The notes under the pieces are model-generated. The model was given only the letters and a program-made list of their open reading frames with translations. It did not search any database and had not been told where the DNA came from. This document shows, in pieces, positions 45,650-54,182 of a stretch of 64,000 nucleotides of DNA; within the stretch, counting starts at the first letter, position 1; each line of letters opens with the position of its first letter. This DNA comes from Cytophagaceae bacterium (lineage in GTDB: Bacteria; Bacteroidota; Bacteroidia; Cytophagales; Spirosomataceae). The position numbers were made by a program, and so were the translations under genes. The stretch is from NCBI GenBank assembly GCA_947450365.1, contig CANFVE010000008.1, forward strand, positions 30,565 to 94,564, read 5' to 3'.

Positions 45650-46891
45650 ATGCTATACTCTTCTAGGCGAACTTGGCTTACATCTGCAGGACTTTTGGCC
45701 CTATCACCCTTTATTCCTACAGAAATACTAGGAAAATCAATTTTACCAGCTGAAAACAATTTAACAATTGGCATAAACGAGCGATTACAACGCATTCAAA
45801 AAGCACAAAAACTGTTGAAGCAAAATAAGATGGCCGCCCTGATTTTAGATGCGGGGACCAACATGGAATATTTTTCAGGAATAAAATGGAATCCTTCTGA
45901 AAGATCTATGCTTGCCATCCTTCCCGCCTCAGGTGAGATCGCATACATTTGCCCCGCTTTTGAAGAAGATCGCTTTCGTGAAGTATTACAAATCGGAACC
46001 CGAGTGTATACCTGGGATGAACATGAAAATCCATTTACCCTCACGGGCACCTTGCTAAAAGACCTGGGCTTTCGGACTGGGAATATCGGAATCGAAGAGC
46101 ATACCCGGTTTTTTATTGCGGATGGTCTCAAAAAAGCCATGCCCTCCTTTTCATTTATTAGCGGTGATTCGATCACGGTTCCCTGCCGACTGATTAAATC
46201 CCCCACCGAAATTGCCCTCATGCAACAAGCGAATGATATCACGACCCAAGCCATTCAATTCGGAATACAATTCCTAGCCGAGGGGATTACCCCTCGCATT
46301 ATTTCTCAAAAAATAGCCCAAAAACATGCCGAATTAGGCGCCAGCCACAAATTCGCCTCGGTGACGTTTGGCGTAGCTACCTCCTTTCCGCATGGAAGTT
46401 CCCGACCCCAAATTCTCAAAAAAGGGGATGTCGTGATGCTCGACTGCGGTTGCGCCGTCGGTGGCTACGAGTCTGACATCACGCGAACGATTGTCTTTGG
46501 AGAAGCCAATGAAAAACAAAGACAGATTTGGAACCTCGAAAAAGAAGCTCAAGCAGCAGGATTCCAAGCAGCCCAACTAGGCAAAGCCTGTGAAGAGGTC
46601 GATTTCGCCGCACGAAATGTACTCGTAAAAGCGGGATTTGGCCCAGGATATAAATTGCCCGGACTTCCACATCGGACCGGCCACGGCATCGGCATGGAAG
46701 GACACGAATGGGGAAATATGGTCAAAGGAAATCGCTTAGCGCTGACCCCGGGCATGTGTTTTAGCATCGAACCGACCATCGCCATTCCCAACGAATTCGG
46801 CATTCGCTTAGAAGATTGTGTCTATATGACGGAACAAGGACCGAAATGGTTTAGCCAGCCCAGCCCTTCCATTGATCAACCGTTTCGTTAA
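45650..46891 (+). CDS. Exported M24 (Xaa-Pro peptidase-like) metallopeptidase
   Basis: Creatinase/prolidase-fold enzyme of 413 aa that removes N-terminal residues before proline, or relatives thereof. The N-terminus SSRRTWLTSAGLLALSP resembles a twin-arginine signal. An N-terminal creatinase-like domain precedes the M24 domain. The dimetal ligands are all present: two Asp in MLDCGCAVGGYESDITRT, His in HGIGMEGHEW, Glu in FSIEPTIAI and Glu in IRLEDCVYM. The ATG at 45650 is chosen because the signal begins there and a promoter-like sequence lies just upstream; the frame is open from 45506. It is divergent from susC. Confidence 0.85.
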   Translation: MLYSSRRTWLTSAGLLALSPFIPTEILGKSILPAENNLTIGINERLQRIQKAQKLLKQNKMAALILDAGTNMEYFSGIKWNPSERSMLAILPASGEIAYICPAFEEDRFREVLQIGTRVYTWDEHENPFTLTGTLLKDLGFRTGNIGIEEHTRFFIADGLKKAMPSFSFISGDSITVPCRLIKSPTEIALMQQANDITTQAIQFGIQFLAEGITPRIISQKIAQKHAELGASHKFASVTFGVATSFPHGSSRPQILKKGDVVMLDCGCAVGGYESDITRTIVFGEANEKQRQIWNLEKEAQAAGFQAAQLGKACEEVDFAARNVLVKAGFGPGYKLPGLPHRTGHGIGMEGHEWGNMVKGNRLALTPGMCFSIEPTIAIPNEFGIRLEDCVYMTEQGPKWFSQPSPSIDQPFR

Positions 46892-46943
46892 ATGCTACAT
46901 TTCACCTATTTGGCTAACGAATCTTACGCCTTCGGTCAGATCC

Positions 46944-48347
46944 TCATTTACCTGGCACCTGTAAACGTATATGGTTTTGTACTAATGAAGGAATATCGCT
47001 TGCATAATGAGACACATAGACTAATGTGGTCTGGCCTTTAGCGATTAAAAAATCCAAGATGTCTTTGATGAGTTGGATTTGTTGGACATCTAAGCCTTGA
47101 CAAGGTTCATCCAATATCAATAAAGGGGGATTTTTTACAAGGGCACGGGCGAGTAAAACCATGCGCTGTTCACCCGAAGATATTTGTTGGAAGTTCTTCT
47201 GACGAATTCGCGATAAACCCAAAATCTCCAAACAACCCGCCACCTGTTCTACCTGTGCCTCCGTCATTTTCTTGAACAAACCTAAGGTATCAAATAATCC
47301 GGATGCCACCACCGAAAATACATCACCAGCCTCTTTAAAATACAGATGTAATTCAGGGCTTACATAACCTATTCGGCGTTTGATATCCCAAATACTTTCG
47401 CCAGAACCTCGTTTCCGATCAAATAAAATCAGTTTTTGGGCATAGGCCTGTGGATTATCTGCCGTCACTAAACTCAATAAGGTAGATTTACCAGCGCCAT
47501 TGGGTCCTGAAAGTGCCCAAGCCTCCCCCTTGCGCACTTCCCAAGTCAAGCCATCGATGATACAGGTTTGGCCATATTGTACCTTGATATCCTTCATCCC
47601 AATGGCCACCTCGAAATCTGGCTTTGGAGGAAAACGAGTATACCATGCAAGCAACGTTTGATGGGTATCATGGATTTGTTCAGCTGAATTGGGCTTTTCA
47701 ACCAACCTTCCCTTTTCCAAATAAATCACCCGATTCACACAATCAGGCATTTCAGATGGGGAATTAATGAGCATAAAATGAATCCCCATTCCGTCTAATC
47801 GGTTAAGGACCTCAGACAAAATCACACGGCCCTCCACATCAAGACCTAAAAAGGGATTATCCAGAATCAACCAATCGGGTTCCCGTAACAAGGCTTGTAC
47901 CAATTGCAAGCGCTTATTTTCACCATTGGACAATTGAATTAAGGGTTTTTCAACGAGCGCCTCTAACTGAAAAAAAGAAATCCATTGACACACTTGATCT
48001 TGATTTTCCTCGGCTAAAACTTCAAGAATCGTATAGGCATCCCCCGCATCAGCGGAATTAAAACGCTGCTGCATGTAGAACTCTTGCAGGTTACTTCGAT
48101 TCGCAAATCGATGCTGCTGTTCCACCCAAATAACGCGTGCTTGGGACTTAGCGTCACGGGATGAAAAAAAGACCGATCCTTTTCGAAAGAGTCGGCCTGA
48201 AAGGGCTTTCGCCAAAGTGGTTTTTCCTGAACCCATGGGTCCCACGATGGCCAAACAATCTCCTGAATGAATCTGAAAAGAAATATTTGTAAGGACCTCT
48301 TGCGACCCATAGGAAGCCGAAAGTCCCTGAATATCTGCAATACGCAT
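46944..48347 (-). CDS. Tandem ABC ATPase, ModF-like
   Basis: Cytosolic protein of 467 aa with two ABC modules and no membrane segment, as in ModF/PhrA proteins. Module 1 has Walker A GPMGSGKTT, signature LSNGENKRL and Walker B LILDNPFLGLD, where Asn stands at the usual catalytic Glu. Module 2 is complete: GPNGAGKST, SSGEQRMVLLARAL, LLILDEPCQGLD. Site 1 may therefore be inactive or slow. It has no permease partner nearby. The start lies 1 bp after the acs stop, so it is the last gene of that operon. The role is unknown. Confidence 0.83.
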   Translation of the reverse strand: MRIADIQGLSASYGSQEVLTNISFQIHSGDCLAIVGPMGSGKTTLAKALSGRLFRKGSVFFSSRDAKSQARVIWVEQQHRFANRSNLQEFYMQQRFNSADAGDAYTILEVLAEENQDQVCQWISFFQLEALVEKPLIQLSNGENKRLQLVQALLREPDWLILDNPFLGLDVEGRVILSEVLNRLDGMGIHFMLINSPSEMPDCVNRVIYLEKGRLVEKPNSAEQIHDTHQTLLAWYTRFPPKPDFEVAIGMKDIKVQYGQTCIIDGLTWEVRKGEAWALSGPNGAGKSTLLSLVTADNPQAYAQKLILFDRKRGSGESIWDIKRRIGYVSPELHLYFKEAGDVFSVVASGLFDTLGLFKKMTEAQVEQVAGCLEILGLSRIRQKNFQQISSGEQRMVLLARALVKNPPLLILDEPCQGLDVQQIQLIKDILDFLIAKGQTTLVYVSHYASDIPSLVQNHIRLQVPGK

Positions 48348-48348
48348 A

Positions 48349-50259
48349 TTAAAGCCTTTCCTCTTTAATTTTATCCACCACTCCTGGGTCTAAAAGCGTA
48401 GAGGTATCTCCTAAATTGGATAGTTCCCCTTCCGCTATTTTTCGCAAAATCCGACGCATAATTTTCCCTGAACGAGTCTTTGGTAAACCAGTCACAAATT
48501 GTATTTTATCGGGTCTCGCGATGGCACCTATGATCCGCGTCACAGTCGCTGAAATGTCTTTGCGAATCTGATCGGGCTGATGCGATTGATCCGACAAAAT
48601 CACATACGCGTAAATACCTTGTCCCTTAATTTCATGTGGAAAAGCGACCACGGCCGACTCTATAACGCCTGTATGCATATTAATCGCATTTTCCACCTCG
48701 GCTGTTCCAATCCGGTGCCCTGAGATATTCATCACATCATCTACACGGCCTGTAATTCGGTAATAGCCGTCCTCATCGCGCATACATCCATCACTGGTAA
48801 AATATAAATTTTCATAGGTGGCAAAATATGTACTACGGCATCGCTCATGATCTCCGTAGGTCGTCCGAATGATGCCCGGCCATGGGAATTTCATGCATAA
48901 ATTTCCCGACACCCCATTGCCCAAAATCTCTTGTCCTTTTTCATCGACTAAGATCGGTTGAACCCCTGGCAAGGGCAAGGTTGCGAAACAAGGTTTAGTC
49001 GGCGTAATATGAGCCAAAGGGGAAATCAAAATCCCACCTGTCTCCGTTTGCCACCATGTATCGACAATCGGGCAATTTCCTTTTCCAATATGGGTATTAA
49101 ACCAATTCCAAGCCTCCTCGTTGATCGGTTCACCCACCGAACCCAAGACTTGTAAGGAACTTAAATCCTTATTTTTGACATAATCCAATCCAAAGGCCAT
49201 CAAAGAACGAATTGCCGTAGGCGCCGTATATAAAATATTGACCTTGAATTTATCCACAATATCCCAAAAACGGCCCGCATCCGGGAATGTAGGAATTCCC
49301 TCAAACATCACATTGGTGGCTCCAGAGGCCAAAGGACCATATACGATGTAGGAATGACCGGTAATCCAACCAATATCCGCCGTGCAGAAATAAATTTGTC
49401 CCCGCTTGTATTGAAATATATTTTGGAATGTATAGGCCGCAAAAACCATATAGCCCGCACATGTATGCACCACGCCTTTGGGTTTACCCGTAGAACCCGA
49501 GGTATATAAAATAAACAATGGGTCCTCAGCTTCCATGGCCACAGCCGGAAAATCCGTTAGGCCCTGGCCTTCCATGCGCGCCATCTCCTCACCATAAAAG
49601 ACATCACGCCCTTTCATCATAGAAATAGGGCTATTGGAACGCTCTAAAACGATTACTCGTTCGACCGACAGGCAATGCACCAACGCATCATCCATGATGT
49701 TTTTCAAATAAATCTCCTTATTTCCTCGCATCGTCCCATCTGCCGTTACCACCATGGTACAAGCCGCATCTTGAATTCGATCCGCGATCGATTGTGCTGA
49801 AAAGCCTCCAAAAACCACCGAATGTATCGCGCCAATTCGCGCGCAGGCGAGGACAGCAACTGTCAATTCAGGGACCATGGGCATATATAAACATATCCGA
49901 TCCCCTTTTTTAGCTCCGTGTTGGGTTAACACATGTGCAAATTTGCACACATCCCGATGCAATTCCCGATACGTTATTTCACGAGAAGCCTCCTCCGGAT
50001 CATTCGATTCCCAAAGAATCGCCACATCATCCCCGCGTTCCGTCAAATGCCGATCTAAACAATTTTCGGTGATATTTAATTGAGCGCCTGTAAACCATTC
50101 GACCTTAGGTTCTGTAAAATTCCATTCCAAAACCTGATCCCACTTCTTTTTCCATGTAAAATGTTCAGCCACCTCGCCCCAAAATCCCTCCGGATTTTCA
50201 ACACTGTAGGCATATACGTCCTTATATTCTTCAAAGGAATTTATTTGTAAAGATTTCAT
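48349..50259 (-). CDS. acs: Acetyl-CoA synthetase
   Basis: AMP-forming ligase of 636 aa that converts acetate, CoA and ATP to acetyl-CoA. Motifs in order: HSVVFGGFSAQSIADRI, the P-loop LYTSGSTGKPKGVVHT, the acetate-specificity region with WWQTETGG, YYRITGRVDDVMNISGHR, and the C-terminal lysine motif LPKTRSGKIMRR whose Lys is the usual acetylation control site. Its start overlaps the stop of the 72-aa gene by 4 bases (ATGA). With the upstream MFS gene this looks like an acetate or short-acid uptake and activation unit. Confidence 0.96.
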   Translation of the reverse strand: MKSLQINSFEEYKDVYAYSVENPEGFWGEVAEHFTWKKKWDQVLEWNFTEPKVEWFTGAQLNITENCLDRHLTERGDDVAILWESNDPEEASREITYRELHRDVCKFAHVLTQHGAKKGDRICLYMPMVPELTVAVLACARIGAIHSVVFGGFSAQSIADRIQDAACTMVVTADGTMRGNKEIYLKNIMDDALVHCLSVERVIVLERSNSPISMMKGRDVFYGEEMARMEGQGLTDFPAVAMEAEDPLFILYTSGSTGKPKGVVHTCAGYMVFAAYTFQNIFQYKRGQIYFCTADIGWITGHSYIVYGPLASGATNVMFEGIPTFPDAGRFWDIVDKFKVNILYTAPTAIRSLMAFGLDYVKNKDLSSLQVLGSVGEPINEEAWNWFNTHIGKGNCPIVDTWWQTETGGILISPLAHITPTKPCFATLPLPGVQPILVDEKGQEILGNGVSGNLCMKFPWPGIIRTTYGDHERCRSTYFATYENLYFTSDGCMRDEDGYYRITGRVDDVMNISGHRIGTAEVENAINMHTGVIESAVVAFPHEIKGQGIYAYVILSDQSHQPDQIRKDISATVTRIIGAIARPDKIQFVTGLPKTRSGKIMRRILRKIAEGELSNLGDTSTLLDPGVVDKIKEERL

Positions 50260-50474
50260 CGTTGATATTCATTTTGCAGCGCATAAATGCCAAAAATAAC
50301 CATGCCACCGGTCAACAAAGGCGCTAAAATAAAACTATAAATAATCGCCGGTACCACATTATCCATCCCTCCTTTTTCAAACAAAGTAAAAGACTGAAGC
50401 ACCACCAAAAAATACCCTGCTGCCAGACCCAATAAGATCCAAACCAGCCCAAAAACACGTCGTATTGCATTCAT
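50256..50474 (-). CDS. Small two-helix membrane protein
   Basis: A 72-aa protein with two hydrophobic segments (VWILLGLAAGYFLVVL and IIYSFILAPLLTGGMVIFGIYAL) joined by a short loop with KGGMDNVVP, and a charged tail. I do not recognise a characterised family. The position between a transporter gene (5 bp upstream) and acs (ATGA overlap) parallels yjcH in the acs-yjcH-actP operon of enterobacteria. This suggests an accessory role for the transporter, but that is inference. Confidence 0.78.
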   Translation of the reverse strand: MNAIRRVFGLVWILLGLAAGYFLVVLQSFTLFEKGGMDNVVPAIIYSFILAPLLTGGMVIFGIYALQNEYQR

Positions 50475-50479
50475 ATGAT

Positions 50480-52060
50480 CTAATCGTTTATTTCTTTATC
50501 TTTTCCATTGACATACAATAAGCCAATCACGAAACAAACCCCACCGATGATGATGGGATACCATAAACCTTCCAAATAGGGTTTATCGAAAGGTATTTGC
50601 TCGCCCGCCAATTTCGCCACTTCATTGGCCGCCGTAGCCTTGGAGGCTAAATAGGTCGCCACAGCCGGCAAAAGACCACCAAAAATTCCATTTCCAATGT
50701 GATAAGGAAGTGACATGGACGTGTAGCGAATAGCCGTAGGAAACATTTCGACTAAAAATGCGGCAATCGGCCCATAAACCATCGTTACATACAAAACTTG
50801 GATGAAAACGAGAAGGATTAAGTACCAAAATCCACCAGAACCCACATGTATCGTCTTTTTGATTTCAGCTTTCACAGGATTTTTTCCCGGAAATAAAGTC
50901 ACCAAACCTGTTTCCTCCACCGTCATCTCCGTTCCATCCGTATAAGCGACTTGTGTTTTGATGACTTTTTTCAAATCCACACTTTTGGGAATCATCATAT
51001 AATCCGTTTTGGTGGTTTTTGAACCCGTGATTTCCGTTTTTAAACTGACATCTGCGGTTTCATACATGGCTTGGTAAATCGGCCGATAGGTACAAATCGC
51101 CAATAACATTCCTGTTAACATGACTACTTTCCGACCAACTTTATCCGATAACCAACCAAAAAAGATAAAAAATCCAGTACCTGCCGCCAGCGAAGCCGCG
51201 ATGATGTAATTGCTTTGCTCAAATTCAATATTGGCCACTTTTTGCAAAAAGGAGAGCGCATAAAATTGACCCGTGTACCAGACAACCCCCTGGCCCATCG
51301 TGGCACCAAACAAGGCCAGTAACACAAATTTGAAATTCAGTTTCTTGCCAAAGGACTCTTTCAGCGGATTGGCGACAATTTTCCCCTCATCTTTTGCCTT
51401 TTGAAATACCGGCGATTCATCCATATTCTTACGAATAAAATATGAAATCCCGACCATGACAATCGAAATTAGGAAAGGAATCCGCCATCCAAAATTCGCA
51501 AAGGCCTCTGCACTCATCGATTTCTTAGTTGCCAAAATGACCAATAAAGAAATAAACAAACCGAGGGAGGCGGTCGTCTGAATCCATGCCGTCCGATAGC
51601 CTCTTTTTCCTGGCTCCGAATGCTCCGCCACATAGGTCGCCGCACCTCCATATTCACCGCCAAGGGCTAATCCTTGCAGCAAGCGCAAAATCAACACCAA
51701 AACGGGCGCAAAAAATCCAATCGTTTCATAGCCAGGAATTAACCCAATCGCAAAAGTGGAAAAACCCATGATCAACAAGGTGACCATAAAGGTATATTTC
51801 CGACCAATCAAGTCCCCCAAGCGACCAAAGAACAAGGCTCCAAATGGTCGGACGACAAATCCTGCCGCAAACGTGGCTAATGTAGATAAAAAAGCTGCCG
51901 TCGGATTATCCGCCGGAAAAAATTTAGTGGCAATCACCACGGATAAGCTACCAAAAATATAGAAATCGTACCACTCGATGAGCGTCCCAACAGACGAAGC
52001 AGCAATGATTTTTCGGAGTTTCTTTCCTTCGTTTTCCAAAGGCGGATTTGATTCTGTCAT
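50480..52060 (-). CDS. MFS transporter of the metabolite:H+ symporter group
   Basis: Inner-membrane carrier of 526 aa from the ATG at 52060 (a TTG three codons upstream is also in frame). It has twelve predicted helices. The cytoplasmic loop 2-3 motif is GRLGDLIGRK, repeated as WLSDKVGRK between 8 and 9, and GTLIEWYDFYIFG begins helix 1, as in ProP/KgtP relatives. Unusual is an insert of about 70 residues between helices 9 and 10, on the predicted periplasmic side, rich in Lys, Thr and Val. Linkage to acs suggests a carboxylate substrate such as acetate or propionate. It leads a four-gene operon. Confidence 0.88.
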   Translation of the reverse strand: MTESNPPLENEGKKLRKIIAASSVGTLIEWYDFYIFGSLSVVIATKFFPADNPTAAFLSTLATFAAGFVVRPFGALFFGRLGDLIGRKYTFMVTLLIMGFSTFAIGLIPGYETIGFFAPVLVLILRLLQGLALGGEYGGAATYVAEHSEPGKRGYRTAWIQTTASLGLFISLLVILATKKSMSAEAFANFGWRIPFLISIVMVGISYFIRKNMDESPVFQKAKDEGKIVANPLKESFGKKLNFKFVLLALFGATMGQGVVWYTGQFYALSFLQKVANIEFEQSNYIIAASLAAGTGFFIFFGWLSDKVGRKVVMLTGMLLAICTYRPIYQAMYETADVSLKTEITGSKTTKTDYMMIPKSVDLKKVIKTQVAYTDGTEMTVEETGLVTLFPGKNPVKAEIKKTIHVGSGGFWYLILLVFIQVLYVTMVYGPIAAFLVEMFPTAIRYTSMSLPYHIGNGIFGGLLPAVATYLASKATAANEVAKLAGEQIPFDKPYLEGLWYPIIIGGVCFVIGLLYVNGKDKEIND

Positions 52061-52066
52061 AGTTAA

Positions 52067-52075
52067 CAAATAGGT
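52067..52075 (-). promoter_or_regulatory. ACCTATTTG motif before the MFS gene
   Basis: The minus strand carries ACCTATTTG, ending 6 bases before the ATG at 52060. It is the same nonamer as before the CE15 and Tat-TIM-barrel genes. Confidence 0.3.
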
Positions 52076-52119
52076 GACCCAAATTAATCAATATTTCACT
52101 ATTTTTAGAAAATTTAGGG

Positions 52120-52137
52120 CAAAAATCTTAATTTTTG
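52120..52137. promoter_or_regulatory. Inverted repeat in the MFS/TIM-barrel divergent region
   Basis: CAAAAAT (52120-52126), CTTA, ATTTTTG (52131-52137) is a perfect 7-bp inverted repeat in the 206-base space between the divergent starts. It is a possible operator; AT-rich sequence makes chance occurrence likely. Confidence 0.3.
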
Positions 52138-52254
52138 GCAAGCAAAAGTCAGAAAAAAATGTAACAAGAATCCCGTGTTTCGTCGCAAAACAAAATTTTT
52201 AACAGCAAGTATTGAAAAAAATAATTTATCATTGCAATTCATTCGAATCTTTTA

Positions 52255-52263
52255 ACCTATTTG
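52255..52263 (+). promoter_or_regulatory. ACCTATTTG motif before the Tat-exported TIM-barrel gene
   Basis: ACCTATTTG ends 3 bases before the ATG at 52267. It is the same nonamer as on the opposite strand before the divergent MFS gene. Confidence 0.3.
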
Positions 52264-52266
52264 AAC

Positions 52267-53277
52267 ATGTCAAAACCAGTACAGACCTCGAGACGTCAAT
52301 TTTTGATTGCCGGTTCTTTCGCCTCTTTAGGCTTATTATGGGCTTCAAAAGCCTCAGCAGCTAGCACTTTATTTGCAGGTAAACCCAATTCTAAATTTGC
52401 AGGCGTTCAAATTGGCGCAATTACGTATTCATTTAGAAGTATGCCGGGGAGCGTTGAGCAATTATTACAATATTGCATTGATTGCAACGTCAGCGCTATA
52501 GAATTAATGGGAGATGCTGTAGAAGATTTCGCTGGAAAGCCAAAAAGTACCTTGCCTCGTCCTGCCTATGTTCCAGGCCAGCCTCGTCCAACGATGACGG
52601 ATGAACAACGTGCCGCTTTCGCTAAATACAATGCTGAAGTGGCCGAATGGCGTTCAACCGTTTCGATGGACAAATTCAAAGAAGTTCGCAAAATGTACAA
52701 CGATGCGGGTGTGAGTATTTACGCGTTCAAACCAAATGCATTGGGTCCAAATAATACGGATGGCGAAGTTGAATATGCATTAAAAGCCGCGAAAGCCCTA
52801 GGTGCTAATTCCGTGACCATCGAATTGCCGACAGACACAAAACAATCGCAACGCCTTGGTGATTTAGGTGCTAAGCACAAAGTATACATTGGCTACCATG
52901 CCCACTTACAAGCAACTGATACCGCTTGGGACGCTGCATTAGCACAATCTCCTTACAATTCCATGAACTTGGATTGTGGCCACTACATCGCCGCAGGGGG
53001 TGCCAATACGACAGCTACTTTGTTAGCGCTTATTGAGGCTAAACATGATCGGATAACAAGCATGCACATCAAGGACCGTCGGTCAAAAGAACGCGGTGGT
53101 GAAAACCAGGTGTGGGGCGAAGGAGATACTCCATTAAAAGATATTTTGACGCTTTTGAAAACGAAAAAATATACGTTTCCTGCGACAATCGAGTTGGAAT
53201 ATAACATTCCAGCCGGGTCTGATGCCGTTCAAGAAACGAAGAAATGTGTAGAATACGCAAAGAAAATGTTGAGCTAA
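52267..53277 (+). CDS. Tat-exported xylose isomerase-like TIM-barrel protein
   Basis: Periplasmic sugar phosphate isomerase/epimerase-family protein of 336 aa. The twin-arginine signal is clear: TSRRQFLIAGSFASLGLLW, with cleavage near ASKASA. The TIM barrel (about residues 45-336) has FAGVQIGAITYSFRSMPGS at the start and candidate metal ligands in VTIELPTDT, IGYHAHLQ, MNLDCGHY, SMHIKDRRSKERGG and ATIELEYNIP. Folding before export suggests a bound metal cofactor. The reaction is unknown. The ATG at 52267 is preferred to a TTG two codons upstream. It is convergent with nnrD, with stops overlapping by 4 bases. Confidence 0.87.
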   Translation: MSKPVQTSRRQFLIAGSFASLGLLWASKASAASTLFAGKPNSKFAGVQIGAITYSFRSMPGSVEQLLQYCIDCNVSAIELMGDAVEDFAGKPKSTLPRPAYVPGQPRPTMTDEQRAAFAKYNAEVAEWRSTVSMDKFKEVRKMYNDAGVSIYAFKPNALGPNNTDGEVEYALKAAKALGANSVTIELPTDTKQSQRLGDLGAKHKVYIGYHAHLQATDTAWDAALAQSPYNSMNLDCGHYIAAGGANTTATLLALIEAKHDRITSMHIKDRRSKERGGENQVWGEGDTPLKDILTLLKTKKYTFPATIELEYNIPAGSDAVQETKKCVEYAKKMLS

Positions 53278-54122
53278 TCCAATAGCTTTGTATTACCCAA
53301 ATGTTCTAGGATATCGGAGGCCACTAAACTGGCCTTCGATTTTTTTTGTGCATAGCTATCTCCCGACAAGCCATGTACATAAACGCCCAAACAGGCTGAA
53401 TCTTCACTCGAATACCCCTGAGCCACGATTCCTGAAATAATTCCGGTTAATACATCCCCACTTCCTGCCGTTGCCATGCCATCATTCCCGGTCGTATTTA
53501 CATAACATGTTCCATCCGAACGTAACACATAACTGGGTGCTCCTTTTAACACCAAAACACCCGTGCGCTGAGCGATCCAGGATTTTGCTTGGGCCAATGA
53601 ATGTTGCTTGTCAAAGTCAGAACCCAGCATTCGAGCCAATTCACCCACATGGGGTGTTAAAATGGTTAAATCGGTCAATAAATCAAAAAGCGAAGGCATA
53701 GCTGCCATCAGATTCAGGGCATCTGCATCGATGACCACGGGGACTTTCGTTTGAGAGAGTACACATTGGAGAATTTCCAATGCCTCCGGTCCTTGCCCAA
53801 GACCAGGACCGATGGCGATGGATTGGAATTTACTGAAATCAATGGACCGCCAAGTGGTCCAAGCAATCGTCATCGCCTCGGGAACGCGAACCAAAAGCGC
53901 TTGCCGAACCGCTTCTTCAGCCAACACACTCACTAAACCACAACCCGAACGCAAGGCTGCTTCAGCTGTCAAAAGCACCGATCCATAAAATCCTGGACTC
54001 CCTCCGATGACCAGGACATGGCCAAAACGATGTTTATATCCATTTTCAGCCCGTGCATGGCGATGAGAAAGTACCCAATCTTCTGTAATTTTTATTTCCA
54101 TATTTTTATCTGAAGCGGTCAT
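53274..54122 (-). CDS. nnrD: ADP-dependent NAD(P)H-hydrate dehydratase
   Basis: Metabolite-repair enzyme that restores NAD(P)H from its damaged hydrate. It has 282 aa, ribokinase-like fold. Seen are GHVLVIGGSPGFYGSVLLTAEAALRSGCGLV in overlapping pieces, AIGPGLGQGPEAL, VIDADALNL, LTPHVGELARML, VLKGAPSYVL and the catalytic TAGSGDVLTGIISG. Only the dehydratase part is present; the epimerase domain (NnrE), often fused N-terminally, is missing and not nearby. An in-frame ATG at 54101 (MEIKITEDWV) is an alternative start. Confidence 0.92.
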   Translation of the reverse strand: MTASDKNMEIKITEDWVLSHRHARAENGYKHRFGHVLVIGGSPGFYGSVLLTAEAALRSGCGLVSVLAEEAVRQALLVRVPEAMTIAWTTWRSIDFSKFQSIAIGPGLGQGPEALEILQCVLSQTKVPVVIDADALNLMAAMPSLFDLLTDLTILTPHVGELARMLGSDFDKQHSLAQAKSWIAQRTGVLVLKGAPSYVLRSDGTCYVNTTGNDGMATAGSGDVLTGIISGIVAQGYSSEDSACLGVYVHGLSGDSYAQKKSKASLVASDILEHLGNTKLLD

Positions 54123-54182
54123 TTTACTAGTAAAATTACCTATAATTCACCTAATTTGTGGCTTATTACAAGCTACATAAAA

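Noticed and set aside
46904..46912. A further ACCTATTTG nonamer
   Set aside because: It lies between two convergent genes just after the M24 stop, with no start codon behind it, so it cannot be a promoter for a visible gene. It shows that the nonamer also occurs by chance.
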